64,000 nucleotides of DNA from Climacium dendroides (taxonomy: Eukaryota > Streptophyta > Bryopsida > Hypnales > Climaciaceae), in contig OX467083.1 in assembly GCA_950106755.1 (NCBI GenBank), positions 45,274,555-45,338,554 on the forward strand, written 5' to 3'. Under the pieces are notes generated by a model. That model made no database searches, had not been told where the DNA came from, and saw nothing but the letters and a program-made list of their open reading frames with translations. Position numbers and translations under genes: made by a program. Within the stretch, counting starts at the first letter, position 1. Each line of letters starts with the position of its first letter. This document shows positions 37,298-48,900 of the stretch, in pieces.

Positions 37298-40200
37298 GAG
37301 CTTGAACCTCCTTCTACTAAAATGCTTCTCAATCACTCATAACTTCTTGGATTGATATGAAATCTTAAACACACAAACTAGACTAGTATGCACAACTTTT
37401 CAAAAAACCCCATCAGAAATGGACATTCAATGAAGAAGAAACAAGCCACCAAAGTTCACCATCATCCAAAAATGTCAAGATTTTGAATTTTGAATTACTC
37501 CCAAACATTCAAAGCAACTTGGATTGACATGAAAATTGAATCAAAATAACTAGACTTCAAAAGGAACATAACCCAACAAATTTTTTTATTGAAAATGAAC
37601 ATTGGATGAAGATGATACAAGCCCCCAAAGTTGCAGCCATCAAATGCAGTTTGGTGAACTCAAATTGAACCTCTGAACTTCGATTGGCTTACAAACAATA
37701 AGTACCTCTTGGATTGATTTGAAAATTTTACTACACAAACTACAAGAGAGAGTGCAAATTTTCCAACAAGTTCTATTGAATTCAGACTTCGAATGCAAAA
37801 GTTACAGCACCTTGAATTAGACTCAAAGGACACTTTTGGTCCCCTTGGGTGGTGAGAGGTTACTTTCTCTTCCCAAGCATTTTTTGAGACAGTGCGAGAG
37901 TAAACTGTGAGTATATATTTTCAGAGTCCGTGTACCCCCGAAACCACTGAACCCACAGACCTCATTCTTTCAGAATGAAGGCATTCCGTCTGTGCAGCCA
38001 TTTCAGGCAAGAATGCCGACTATCTGATGGCCATTAGGTTGATCGAGTTTCCCTGAGCTCTACTTCGGGCTCTGCTGCTGCCTTCCCTGCAATCACTCCG
38101 TAACGTAACCCTGCTGTTGCTACCTGGTCCAGCCGTATGAAGAATCACATACCCAATATCGTTAGTCCGTGGTCCGTGGTCGGGCATAAGGTCCGCAGGT
38201 GTCCTCCTTCCCAGCACGACTATACTTGAACAGGATCTGTTCTATAGTGCGTACATCTGATCTGTGTTCTCTAACATAGACAAGACCTTCATCCCGGACG
38301 ATGGTTCAGGGTCCTCCGTTCTGAGCGCGATTGCCGCCACGGATTGCCAGCTTCTTGGGAGTTCGCAGTCTGTGTGCTAGATGAACGTCCCACCTGGGCT
38401 TGCCTTGGTTTGGTGATGGACGCAGGGCGTTCTGACGGGTACATTGCTTTTGCATGCTTGCTTGCTGCGACTGAAAGGTCAGTTTGCATTGGCTCCCGCG
38501 GTTTAATTGGGCGTTCGTTTTTGGGCTGGAATTGGAGTGCAGGCGTTTGGTTCATGTCGTGCGCAAGTTTCTGAGCAATGTTGCATCGTTGTCTGTTGCA
38601 GGCGATGGGTCTACTACGGAGCGGACCACGGCCGAATCGCTTTCCTCGTCCCTTGAGGAGCTGCAGCCGATTGCAAGACCCCGTCCAGCCCTCTCTACAG
38701 GTCAGTGCATTCATCTACGTAATTTGGAGATCTCAGGATGCGTTCCTCTGTGAAATGAAGCTAGGGTGTCGCGTGACGCAACTCATGACGATCGTGTGAA
38801 TTGTGTAATTCATGCATTGATTTAGAGAGCTATTAGTGGACGTGTTTCTTTCTACTTAGAACTACAGTAGCCACTCAGCGAAGAAAATTATGGCAGACGG
38901 AGGAGACGACGACCCTCTGCGCAGCTTTCAAAACCCCTCAACATCGATGGCGCTAGGCTGGCTGCGTTTGAATAGGCAGTGCTGTCAGCGATTCCGAACA
39001 CCATGGACACTCTTCTCCGTCTCAACACTTCGAGGCTCTAGCTGCAGCAGGTGAGAGTGAACGGTTGATTCATCAAGGCGGCCATGCCGGGGAAGCCCAT
39101 CCACGCCACTTCCTCCGGCGGACGAGCTGCGAACAGATTTCAAGCGAAGTGGTCACAGAAAGGAGCGCTGGCCAAAGTCGAGTGTCGCTTCTAACTCGTA
39201 CTGATCGGAAATTTCTTCGTGAAGGAGACGGGGAACGGCTCCATCGTAAACTTGATCCATTGGTGCAAGACACCCTCGAGTACGCGCTCCAAGAATCACC
39301 TGCAAGACTTCGACGCTGAAATCACTCACATCATTTGCAAGAGCGAATGGTGGATTGAACCTGAGGGAATACCGACGACGAAATCCTAAATTCAAAACTT
39401 TTTCAACAAGGCCATGACCTCATCATAGTCCTGGTTTGAGTCTTTAGGAAGTCAGTCTCCATCACTTCCAGCAGCTCACATTCGTTTGCAAAATAGGATT
39501 AATGTTTCTGCTAACTTGTGGATACTCTCCACAAGAATAACATGTTGAGGCACTTGTAGTGAAGACACTAATTTGCAAATGCACGCTCAAATTCGCAGTT
39601 GATAGTTGCACGACTGGGACGACGAGAGCTGCCTCCTGGCTGTGAAAAAATGTTTCCAAGGCGTTGCCGACACACGGCGAAGTGATTGTTGTTGACAGCA
39701 ACGGCTTCGAAGGCAGCGATTCTCTGACCTTCCCATTCGACGTCTGCATGATGGAATCATTCGGCTCCAATGTGCGAGAGCGAACCGAGAGGGAGGTGCG
39801 AGGTGCGGCAGCCGGGATTGGATGAATGGATCTGCAAAGTACACATCCTCAGCATTAATGAGCTACGCAAAACTTGAATTAGCTTCATGTCCGTCAGTAT
39901 AAAGTCATCCTCTGAGGATTCTACCAAATAATGTCGAGTATCCTTTTAGATACACCACACAACCAAATAAGAGATTCGCCATTGCATTGCATTCTTATGG
40001 CTGCAACTTTGGGGGCTTCTATCTTTTTCATCAAATGTTCATTTTCAATCAAATTTGTTGTGTTTTGTTTCCCTTAAGGTCTAGTTATTGTGGTAAAAAT
40101 TTCATGTCAATCCAAGCTATTTTGAATGTTTGAGAGCAATTCAAAGTTCAAAATCCAGACATTTTTGCATTATAGTGAACTTTGGCGGCTTATAACTTCT

Positions 40201-40340
40201 TCATACATGGTCCGTTTTCAATCATTTTTGTTGTAAAAGTTTTGCGCACTAGTCTAGTTTGTGTGGTTAAAATTTCATATTGATCCAAGAAGTTATGAGT
40301 GACTGGGAAGCATTTTAGTAGAAGGAGGTTCAGCTATAGA
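37298..40340. mobile_element. 3-kb fold-back element with gene-like cargo
   Basis: The left arm 37298-37642 and right arm 39998-40340 are inverted copies: GAACCTCCTTCTACTAAAAT, CACTCATAACTTCTTGGAT, ACACAAACTAGACTAGT, GCTTGGATTGACATGAAA and CCCCCAAAGTTGCAGCC occur on opposite strands. The roughly 2.35-kb interior is much richer in GC than the surrounding DNA and contains exon-like stretches, among them a broken O-methyltransferase copy at 39382-39830. This layout is that of a Pack-type TIR element that has captured host gene pieces. No transposase is seen, and the exact ends and target duplication are not resolved. Part of the arm sequence also occurs at 11745-12050. Confidence 0.7.
39382..39830 (+). 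pseudogene. Broken COMT-like class I O-methyltransferase fragment
   Basis: In pieces, and with at least two frame shifts, the + strand encodes hallmarks of plant class I SAM-dependent O-methyltransferases. NPKFKT, then (shifted) FFNKAMTSS, lie at 39382-39425. The LHDWDDESCL block, containing the catalytic-region His-Asp-Trp motif, is at 39606-39635. After another shift, KALPTHGEVIVVDS follows from 39658, continuing to DVCMM...RTERE. Parts expected between and before these blocks are missing or unreadable. The enzymes normally methylate hydroxyls of phenylpropanoids and flavonoids, but this copy cannot make one. It lies inside a fold-back element and is probably captured cargo. Confidence 0.65.
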
Positions 40341-40364
40341 TGTGATTTTTTCTACTTTTTTCAC

Positions 40365-41200
40365 TGTTTTTTTATCATATCCATTTTGCAAACACAATGA
40401 GTCATTTGAATGATATTTTTTCACCGGAGTGTTTATATTCTGGTTTTGAATCACTTAGTAGTTTGAAGTTTTACTTTTGAGTAGGTTTTGAAATCAAATT
40501 TCACCTCCAAATGTGTTGCTAGGAAAATTTCAGCACCTTCTTCTAACACTAAAACATTATAATCTTTCAATCTCTATGGTCAAATGACCCCAAATTTGTT
40601 CCACACCATCTACAAGATGTACACAACAAGATTGTACGGTTGAGATTTTCATACCTTACTGAATTTTAGACTTTAACACTTGCAAAGGCAAGATGCTTTT
40701 AAGCATGTTTGGACCTTAGACAATGAAGGGTTAACCCCTAAACGCCTCAATCCTTTTTTAAATTTTTGCACATTTTTGCATATATCTTTGTCCAAAAATA
40801 ATTTTGTTCACATTTTTGCATATAATTTCATGAAATTGGTCATTAAGGAAGGTTGTCTTTTCAAGATTCAAGTGTTAGATTGGATGAATGAAAAATTAGT
40901 TGTACAAAACATTACTTGCAAGTCCTCTGTTCAACGTCCAAAATGTGAATGTTGGAGCACTTGAGGATAAAATCAAAAGACGCTGCAATTGTTTTTCATC
41001 TGATGAATGATTTGTGTGTAGGATAAAAGTGCAACTATTCATCCTTAAAATTTTGTGTAAAAAGGAAAGGTCTTGCACACTAGTTTGACCTCCAATGCAT
41101 ATTTTTGATTCTTTCCAAAGTAGATGATATTATACAATACCAAAAGGAATGATTTCCATAGTCACTACCCTATCCTGAAAGGGTGAAGAAGAAAATTAAG
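40365..41200. repeat. Flanking dispersed repeats with a TTAACCCCTAAA junction
   Basis: 40365-40690 is the inverted counterpart of 10960-11330. At 40728 the word GGGTTAACCCCTAAA marks the start of a second unit. Its part at 40975-41190 (GATGAATGATTTGTGTGTAGG, ACTATTCATCCTT, GATTTCCATAGTCAC) matches the MITE at 13363-13579 and copies near 61.2 and 61.8 kb. Confidence 0.55.
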
Positions 41201-42573
41201 GATACTCTTCTAACTTCCAACAAGATCCACAAAATAAAAGGAACCATATAATAAAGAAAAAATATTTTATTTCTTTTTTAATGCAACACGATGTAATTAC
41301 TCTCTTGGTAACACTTGAAAGAGCTCCCATGGGATTAAAAAAAATGGAGGAGGGGGGAGATTTTTTCATTTTCTAAAACAAAATCAAAGCAATTTTTTTT
41401 AAATACAAAGCCAAGCCATGTGAGAAAAAGCAAGTCAAAAGACGGACCACTGTAAGGTTGCAGACCCATTTCCAAACACTTAAGCAATTACACATATTCA
41501 AAGATTGTGTATCTTGATTGCGGAATTTTTTCCTATGTACAAAAATAGAGTGTAGAAGGATTTCATAATTTTCATAATTTTTTTAACTCAAAATATAATT
41601 ACTATAAATTTTTGAACTAAAGATTTTGGTTGACCAGTACTAGTCATATAGGCCTTCCTATTTCCAACCACAAGTTGCAAACCAATGTTTGGGAAATACC
41701 AACCTTTAGTTACAAGTTAGTCGGTTGAAATTTAGAATTTCTTCAAAATCTTCAGAAAAAAGCCGATCATTTTAGAGGAAAATAAAAAAATATTCTTTAT
41801 TTTCTTAAGGCCTAGCCCAGAGTATATTCCAAGCAACTGGATGGTCCAAGAAAATGTAGGATCTTAGCTGGTTGACCTAAATTTTCTCCCTGGACTATAT
41901 TGCAAACAAAATGCATTAAAAGGTTGATTACAATATCGAGAGACTTATAGCAAATCATAATGAGCCACATATACGTTTGGAACTATGCTATAATAACTAA
42001 TCACTATTCATCTCCACCCATATGGAAAAAGAGCAACCTATAAGGTAGAAACATCCAATTCCGTCCCTGTACCTAATCCTCGTTTCATAGAATGTCCTTA
42101 AAGTGTCCTTAAAGTGTCCCTAAAGTTCCATTAATGTACCTTACACATGTTTAACTTTGATTTGCTAACCCACTTGAAGGACACATACTGAACTTTGATT
42201 TGCTGACAACTAATTTCTACGCAATTCAGTTTTGGATGCACCTATGGGACAATTCTAGTGATCTAGGCAGTCAACGCTTTGAAAAATCGTAAAAATTACA
42301 CACAATGTCTAAAAAATCTAATTATTTTTTGTGATATTCATGATTTTCACTTGCATACGCTACAAAAGTATTATTTTTAGAAAAATATGCCTCTAACTAT
42401 ACTGAATTGCTTAAAGTTATGGTTTTGGGTGTTTCTACCTTACCACTAAAATAGGGATGTGATAAAAATGGGTCGACTACCTGCTATCAAAGCCAAGGCA
42501 GGCCCAAACCCAAGCAAACAACCCTGAGAGCAACAAAGGGCAAAACCAACTCAAGCAAACGCCCCCATCTTAG
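41201..42573. other. AT-rich intergenic DNA
   Basis: No gene is seen. A short direct repeat, GTCCTTAAAGT, occurs two to three times at 42092-42127. Confidence 0.45.
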
Positions 42574-42814
42574 GGGCCAGGTAAAACTGACCCCCTCATT
42601 GCCCCGGCCATGGCTAATTGTGAAAAAAATTCCCCTATTTTTTGCCATGATTTTTTTTTATATTTCTACACCACCCCTAGCTAATTTGGGTCCGCTGATT
42701 GCAAATCTGAATTCAGAATTTGCAAAAAAATTCATCTGATTGCAAATAAAAATTTCCACAGCGTTTTCCCCAGGGTAAAACGGGATAATGAGGGGGGTCA
42801 GTTTTACCCTAGCC
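42574..42814. mobile_element. 241-bp Mutator-type MITE with 9-bp target duplication
   Basis: The flanking 9-mer CCATCTTAG occurs at 42565-42573 and again at 42815-42823. The ends are inverted copies of each other, with the perfect core GTAAAACTGACCCCC. A 9-bp duplication with long TIRs is the signature of Mutator-like elements. The interior is AT-rich and non-coding. A related copy encloses the copia element (45537-50828), and a degenerate one lies near 61485-61725. Confidence 0.85.
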
Positions 42815-42823
42815 CCATCTTAG

Positions 42824-45235
42824 GTTGAGAAAGCCGTTAAAATTAGACTTTGTTTTAAAAACAAAATTCAAAACAGATCATATTGGCTGAAAATGATTCT
42901 TTGAAATGCGTGACTTGATGTTATTGACAAGCAGGGTCTGAAATCAGTAAAAGTATTAAATAATCAATAAATATGGCTTCGTGGCTTTATGAGAATTATG
43001 ACAAAAGTTCTGAGGTTTGGATTTCGACACGGAAAGAAGATTAGACCTCGCAGATGTAAAAAAGTCAACTGCTGTGTCCTACCGTCCAAACAAAAGTAAA
43101 AGTAAAAGTAATTTTTCTAGTTTTCTAGTTCATAAAAACACTTCAAAATTCAATAACTTTCTCATTGTAGGTTCAAACACCACGAAACAAAGACTGTGCA
43201 CCCCTCCTTGCTGAGAGCTTTCCGACAGTACCAAGAACGTGAATGGGGGATGCACGGTCCGGGAGATATTTGGATCTCATGAGACTGTGGTGACAATTTG
43301 AAAAAATGAGATGACTATCCTTTTGTGCTAGTAAACCAACAATGGACCAAACAATAATTCTTTGTGCCATTGGGCTGAATCCATTCATTTTTTATTTTTG
43401 TTACTTTAATCAAGTCCATAAAAGCCTTTGAGGGGCAAAAATACCAGCTAAATACATCCATCCATTGTGCCCTCAAGCCTTTGTATTATGGCTTTTGGCT
43501 CTAGCATTGGTTGACATCAAAATCACAAAAGATGTTGTATCTTCTTAAAAAATAAATCAAATGCTATGATTTTTTAATTGAAGGTATTAAAAAGTCTTAA
43601 TATTCACATATTTTTTAAGAATCTTTCTAAAAACAATTTGAGACTATAATTAATTTTTCCATTTTTCAAAAGCCCAAAGTAGACTCTTTAATGCTTTTAG
43701 GGGTCAAAAGTAAATATTTTCATATTTTAGAAATTTTTCATATTTTAAATTGAATATTGCCAAAATGATCACTAGTTCAATATTGGTTAATGAAAATCAA
43801 CCAAATGCTATTCTAATTAAAATAGAGATAAATTTAGAGGTAACATATCTTGACCAAAAAATTGCTCCATTTTAAGTTATAAAGTGTGAAATGGACAAGG
43901 GAATTGTATATAATTTTATTCAGCTAGGCATGACTTCCCTTAATCCTTTTAACACCACAAATTTAGTTTTAGTTTTTTCTTACATCTTCATTCAAATGAC
44001 TTTTGTACTTCAATTCTATTAATCTAATCATAAAGAAAGGTTTATGTATAAAGATTTGACCATTACTTTAGTAGAATGGAAACTTATTTGAATAAAACAT
44101 TGCCCAAAAGCACTATATACATTCATTATCCAAAATATGAACTTTAGAACACTTAAGGAGACATAAAAAAACAAAAAATAATTCTATAATTGTCAACTAT
44201 ATGAGAACTCAAGTATCTAGAAAATTGAAGAAAATACAATAGTATTATGCAATTAAGGAACATTTCAAAAAATATCTACATTGAAGGGGCATCTCACACC
44301 TAATAAACTAATTCACATCTAAAATTTTCTAAGTAAGCATTTGAGCTTGTTTTCAATTATTAAATTGTCAAAGTTTGTGATGGATTTTGTTGGAAGTTAG
44401 AAGGTGATTCTAAATTATTTGAGCATGCATATTTTAGACTTTGTATGAACAAATGATGGATTGTCAAAGTGTTGAGTATAATTGACCTTCCGTGAAAATT
44501 GATCCAAGACTCTCATGAATAGCATCGATACATTGTCTCCATGATGTTCCACAGTAGTTTTTTAGAAATTGTCTTTTTTGCCAATATTTACTTGAATCTA
44601 CAGTAGAAATAAATGACTTTTTTTTACATGAACCCCAATTCTTGTGGAAATCCATTATTTGTAAACTGTGTTAAAAAAATCACCTATGTCATTGTCATGA
44701 GACATTGATATGACTTTCATTGCAATTATGCACTAAATGTGATTTTTATATGAGCTTTATATGAAATAAAATTTTAGTAACTTTTGAAAGTTACAACTTC
44801 AAAAAAAATACTATTTGACAAAAAATAACAAATTTTATTTTCATTGATTTTTCATTATTTATTATAAAAAATGGATTAAAAAACTTCCTTAAATTGCAAT
44901 TTTTTTAGAAGTTCTGAAATGATTGAAGTTTTGAATCATACAAAAGTCACTTCTAAATTACTAACACCTAAATGCAACATTTTTTCTAGTCTAACTATCT
45001 CAATGGTTAAATGATCTAAAAAAATTGATAAAATTATTAGTGATCGAATTGATCCAATTTTTTTAGGGTTTTGAGAACATAAAGTATCTATACATAACAT
45101 TAGAGTCACCTTGAATGAATGCCCTTGGAGTACAAAATATCTCAACTCTCATTCATTTGGTGGCTTTCGAAATGTTGTAGTAGTATCAAGTCACGAAAGT
45201 GTTCTGTTCAAAGTTCATTTTGGGAAAGTGTTCTA
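42824..45235. other. AT-rich intergenic DNA
   Basis: No gene, array or bounded element is seen. The short frames at 43017-43214 and 44464-44655 lack any family resemblance. Confidence 0.5.
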
Positions 45236-45373
45236 AGGTAGGAGGCCCATAAATCGCCCATTTAAGCCTACCTACCTCATCAATGACAATAGTAGATATT
45301 TTAAAGGGTATGTCACTCACTCCTAGATAGAGGATGCATTTAGAACCTGGTCAATTTTAAGGACCTCCTACCT
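45236..45373. mobile_element. 138-bp MITE with AGGTAGGAGG ends
   Basis: AGGTAGGAGG at 45236 faces CCTCCTACCT ending at 45373, with TA on both sides (45234-45235 and 45374-45375). The right half resembles the end of the solo arm at 24120-24173 (TAGAGGA...GGACCTCCTACCT), so it is probably a shortened member of the fold-back family at 31344-32750. Confidence 0.6.
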
Positions 45374-45675
45374 TATTCAAAGTCCATTTGGTGTGTGTGT
45401 TGGAAAATGAAAGGTGTCACAATTGGGTGTGCATACCTATTTGAAATCCGACACCAAAAATCATATTAAAGGTCACATGAAATTGACAAGGGGACTTTAA
45501 TTAATTTATGAGATGCAAGGAAACAACCCATAAGAGGGCCAGGGAAGATTGACCCCCTTGTTGCCCAATGTTTTAACCCTAAAGAAAATACTGAAATTTT
45601 TTATTTGCCGCCCATCACAAAATTTGGAAATTTTGAATTCATATTTGCAATCAGAGGCCCTAAATTAGTTGAGAC

Positions 45676-45873
45676 TGTTGCGAAGGAAGCAGAGCATAGA
45701 CACAGAAAATATATAATGCAATAAGAAGTTCTCAAAAAGTAATCACCCATTAGGGTTACATGATCATATATAGGAGGTATCACTAGTAGTGTCACTAGTA
45801 GTGAGATCTACTTTTACCTTATCCTAAGTCTCACTTAACCTAAGTTAACTGGGATCGTTATCTTATCTCAACA
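45676..45873 (-). repeat. Copia 3' LTR
   Basis: 198 bp, starting TGTTGCGAAGG and ending TTATCTCAACA on the + strand. It is the downstream LTR, as the element reads on the minus strand. On the element's strand it has TATA-like CCTATATATGATC and a doubled ACTAGTGA motif. Confidence 0.95.
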
Positions 45874-45964
45874 CTCCTCCTCGATCCCGGGTTACCTCAT
45901 TAAAAAACTTAACTGTGACAAAAACCTTTATAAGGAAAATTCACAGAAAGAAAAAGAGCGTAAC

Positions 45965-48900
45965 CTAATGTGTAACTAGATCTTGAAGAGATCTCATGCC
46001 AGCTTCTTGAACCAATCGTTTGTGAGTGTAAGCAGGGAGTGCCTTTGTAAGTATGTCAGCAATGTTGTTGGAGGATTGAACTTTCTTCACTTCAATTTCT
46101 CCTGATTCAATAAGGTCTTGGGTAAATCCAAAGATTTGTGGACTGATGTGCTTCGTTCGATCAGCCTTGATGAATCCACCTGTAACTTGCGCCACGCATG
46201 CTGCATTATCTTCAAAAATCGTTGTCGGTTGTGTACTGTTGCTAAGTTCACATTGATCTGAAATGATCTTGTCAATTGTCCGCAACCAAACTACTTCTCT
46301 TGTCGCTTCATGGAATGCAATTAACTCCGCATGGTTGGTTGATGTTGCAGTCATTGTCTGCTTCACAGACTTCCATGATATGGGTGCGTTGTTACGTAGG
46401 AAGATATAACCTGTCTGGGACTTGCCCGTGTTTTCATCCGACTTGAAACCAGCATCTGCATATCCAACTAAATTTGATGGTCCAGTCTTTGTATAATGAA
46501 GTCCTAAGTCTTCTGTTCCGCGAAGATACCTAAACAGATGCTTGACTCCATTCCAATGTCGCATCGTGGGCTTCTGACTATGTCGAGCTAATACACTTGT
46601 TGCAAATGATATATCTGGCCGAGTATATGTAGATAAATATAACAAAGCTCCGACTGCTGTGAGGTACCGTTTGCTATCATATGCCTCCTCCTCCTCCTCG
46701 CAAGGTCGGTATGGGTCATCATTTGTCTTGCTTCGACCGATCATGGGAGTAGATAAAGGATTTGCTTGGTCCATCTTGAAATTCTTGAGCAACCGTTGAG
46801 TATACGCAGTTTGGTGAAGAAATATACTTCCATTGGGCAGATGTGTAATCTCTAAACCAAGACAAAAAGAAGTGCGGCCAAGTAGTTTCATTTCAAAATG
46901 AGTTGTTAGTAATGTTACCGTTTGGCGGCAAGTTGAGGGCGTACCTATAAGGTTGAGATCATCAACATAAATGGCAATTATCACAAACCCGTGAGCATCC
47001 TTCAAAGTAAATATACATGGAAGGGTAGGGTCGTGCCGAAACTTGTGGTATAGCAAAAAATCTCTCAAATGTTTATACCACATGCGACCTGCTTGCTTTA
47101 ATCCATAAAGAGCTCGTTGTAGCTTGAGGCCAGAATACTTGCCCGAAGAATCAGCCGAAGGGGGCGTAGGCAAGAAATCAGGAGGAGGCCTAATATAAAT
47201 TGTGGCATCTAAATTTCCATAAAGGTAGGCTGTCACAACATCTAGAAGCGTGGTTTCTAAAGAATGTTGTACAGCTAGGCCAAGTAGATATCTAAAGGTA
47301 GTGGCATCCATAACAGGGGAATAAGTAAAGGTAAAATCAATGCCAGGACGTTGATTGAATCCTTGAGCCACTAATCGCACCTTGAATCGGACTATTTGTC
47401 CTTGGGTATTACGTTTCCGAGTAAAAATCAACTTGTATCCTATGGGTTTAGTAGGAAGGTTGGTCAACAAAGGACCAAAGACTTCATGTTTTCTAAGAGA
47501 AGAATATTCGGCAGCAAGTGCAACTTGCCATTTTGGCCAGTCAGGGCTAGATTTTGCTTCATCTAACGTGAGTGGATCAGGATCATCACTAAGTATCCGA
47601 GTAATGAAGGCGGTCACGGATGAACCATCTTCAGGGAAAGAAGAAAATTGTGAATTATCATCAGGTGAGAAAAGTGCATCACTATGTAAGGTGACATGAT
47701 GAGGGCGAGGTTTCTTAGATATAGAAGCAGTAGGGTCAATCATACGCTTAGAAGGAATGACACTAATGGGGATAAGTCCTGTGCCAGGGAGAGGATTTCG
47801 AGTAATTCGAGGACCATCACTAAAGCCATCTGGTAGCTTGTCTGCAAGGGATTGTAAATGAATAAGTTTCTTGACCTCAGACTCAGCTAAGGCTGTGCGG
47901 GGGTCAGGGTTTTGAATGATGGTTTCGGGTGCCCAAAAATCTAAAGCAGGGGACTTGACATTTGGTAGAGAAGGGAAACTATATTCTTCAAAATGACAAT
48001 TGGAAAATCTAGCACGTAGTAGAGTGCTTGATGAAGGTGAAACATATCGAATGATGCTAGGGGAATCAAAACCAACATAGATCCCTTCCTGACGGTGACT
48101 ACCTATCGTTTTCCTATGAGGTTCAGAAACTGGAATCCATACTCTACAGCCAAATACACGAAAATGGAAAACATTGGGGACGCGTCCGGATATTAACTCA
48201 AAAGAAGATTGAGTATTGAGCAAGGTAGGACGAAACCTGAGTAATGTAGCTGCATGTAGAACTGCATGTCCCCACATTGTAGGAGGCAACTTGGCATGGA
48301 TCAATAAAGGCCGAGTGATGAGTTGAATCTTCTTGATATAGGCCTCCGCCAATCCATTTTGTGAATGTTCATATGGTACAGAGTATGTAAGTGAAATCCC
48401 ATTAGCAGTACAATAATCCTCAAAAGCATGAGAGCGAAATTCTTGGGCATTGTCCATCCTCAAACTCTTCACAGGATAGTCCGGATGATGAGTCCGAAAC
48501 TTAATAATCATAGCCAAAAGCTTTGAAAACACCATGTTTCGGGTGCTAAGCAGGGACACCTCCGAGTGTTTGCCTGAAGCATCAACAAGCACAAGAAAAT
48601 ATCGAAATGGTCCAGAAGATGGAGTAATTGGTCCGCATACATCACCTTGTAGACGTTGTAACATAGGAGGGAGTTCCGTTGGTAGCTTCCAATGTGAAGG
48701 GCGCTTAATAAGCTTTCCTTGTGAACATGCCGCGCAGCTCCCAACCTTGTCAGCATCACTGGTGCACAAATTGTGTCCTTCCAACAAAGGTAACATCCTC
48801 CTCAACATAGTGGTGCCTGGATGGCCCAACCGACTATGCCACAATCCAGTCTTAGCTGTAGAGGGGGGTATCAAAGCAGAGTTGCTCTCACATACTAGTC

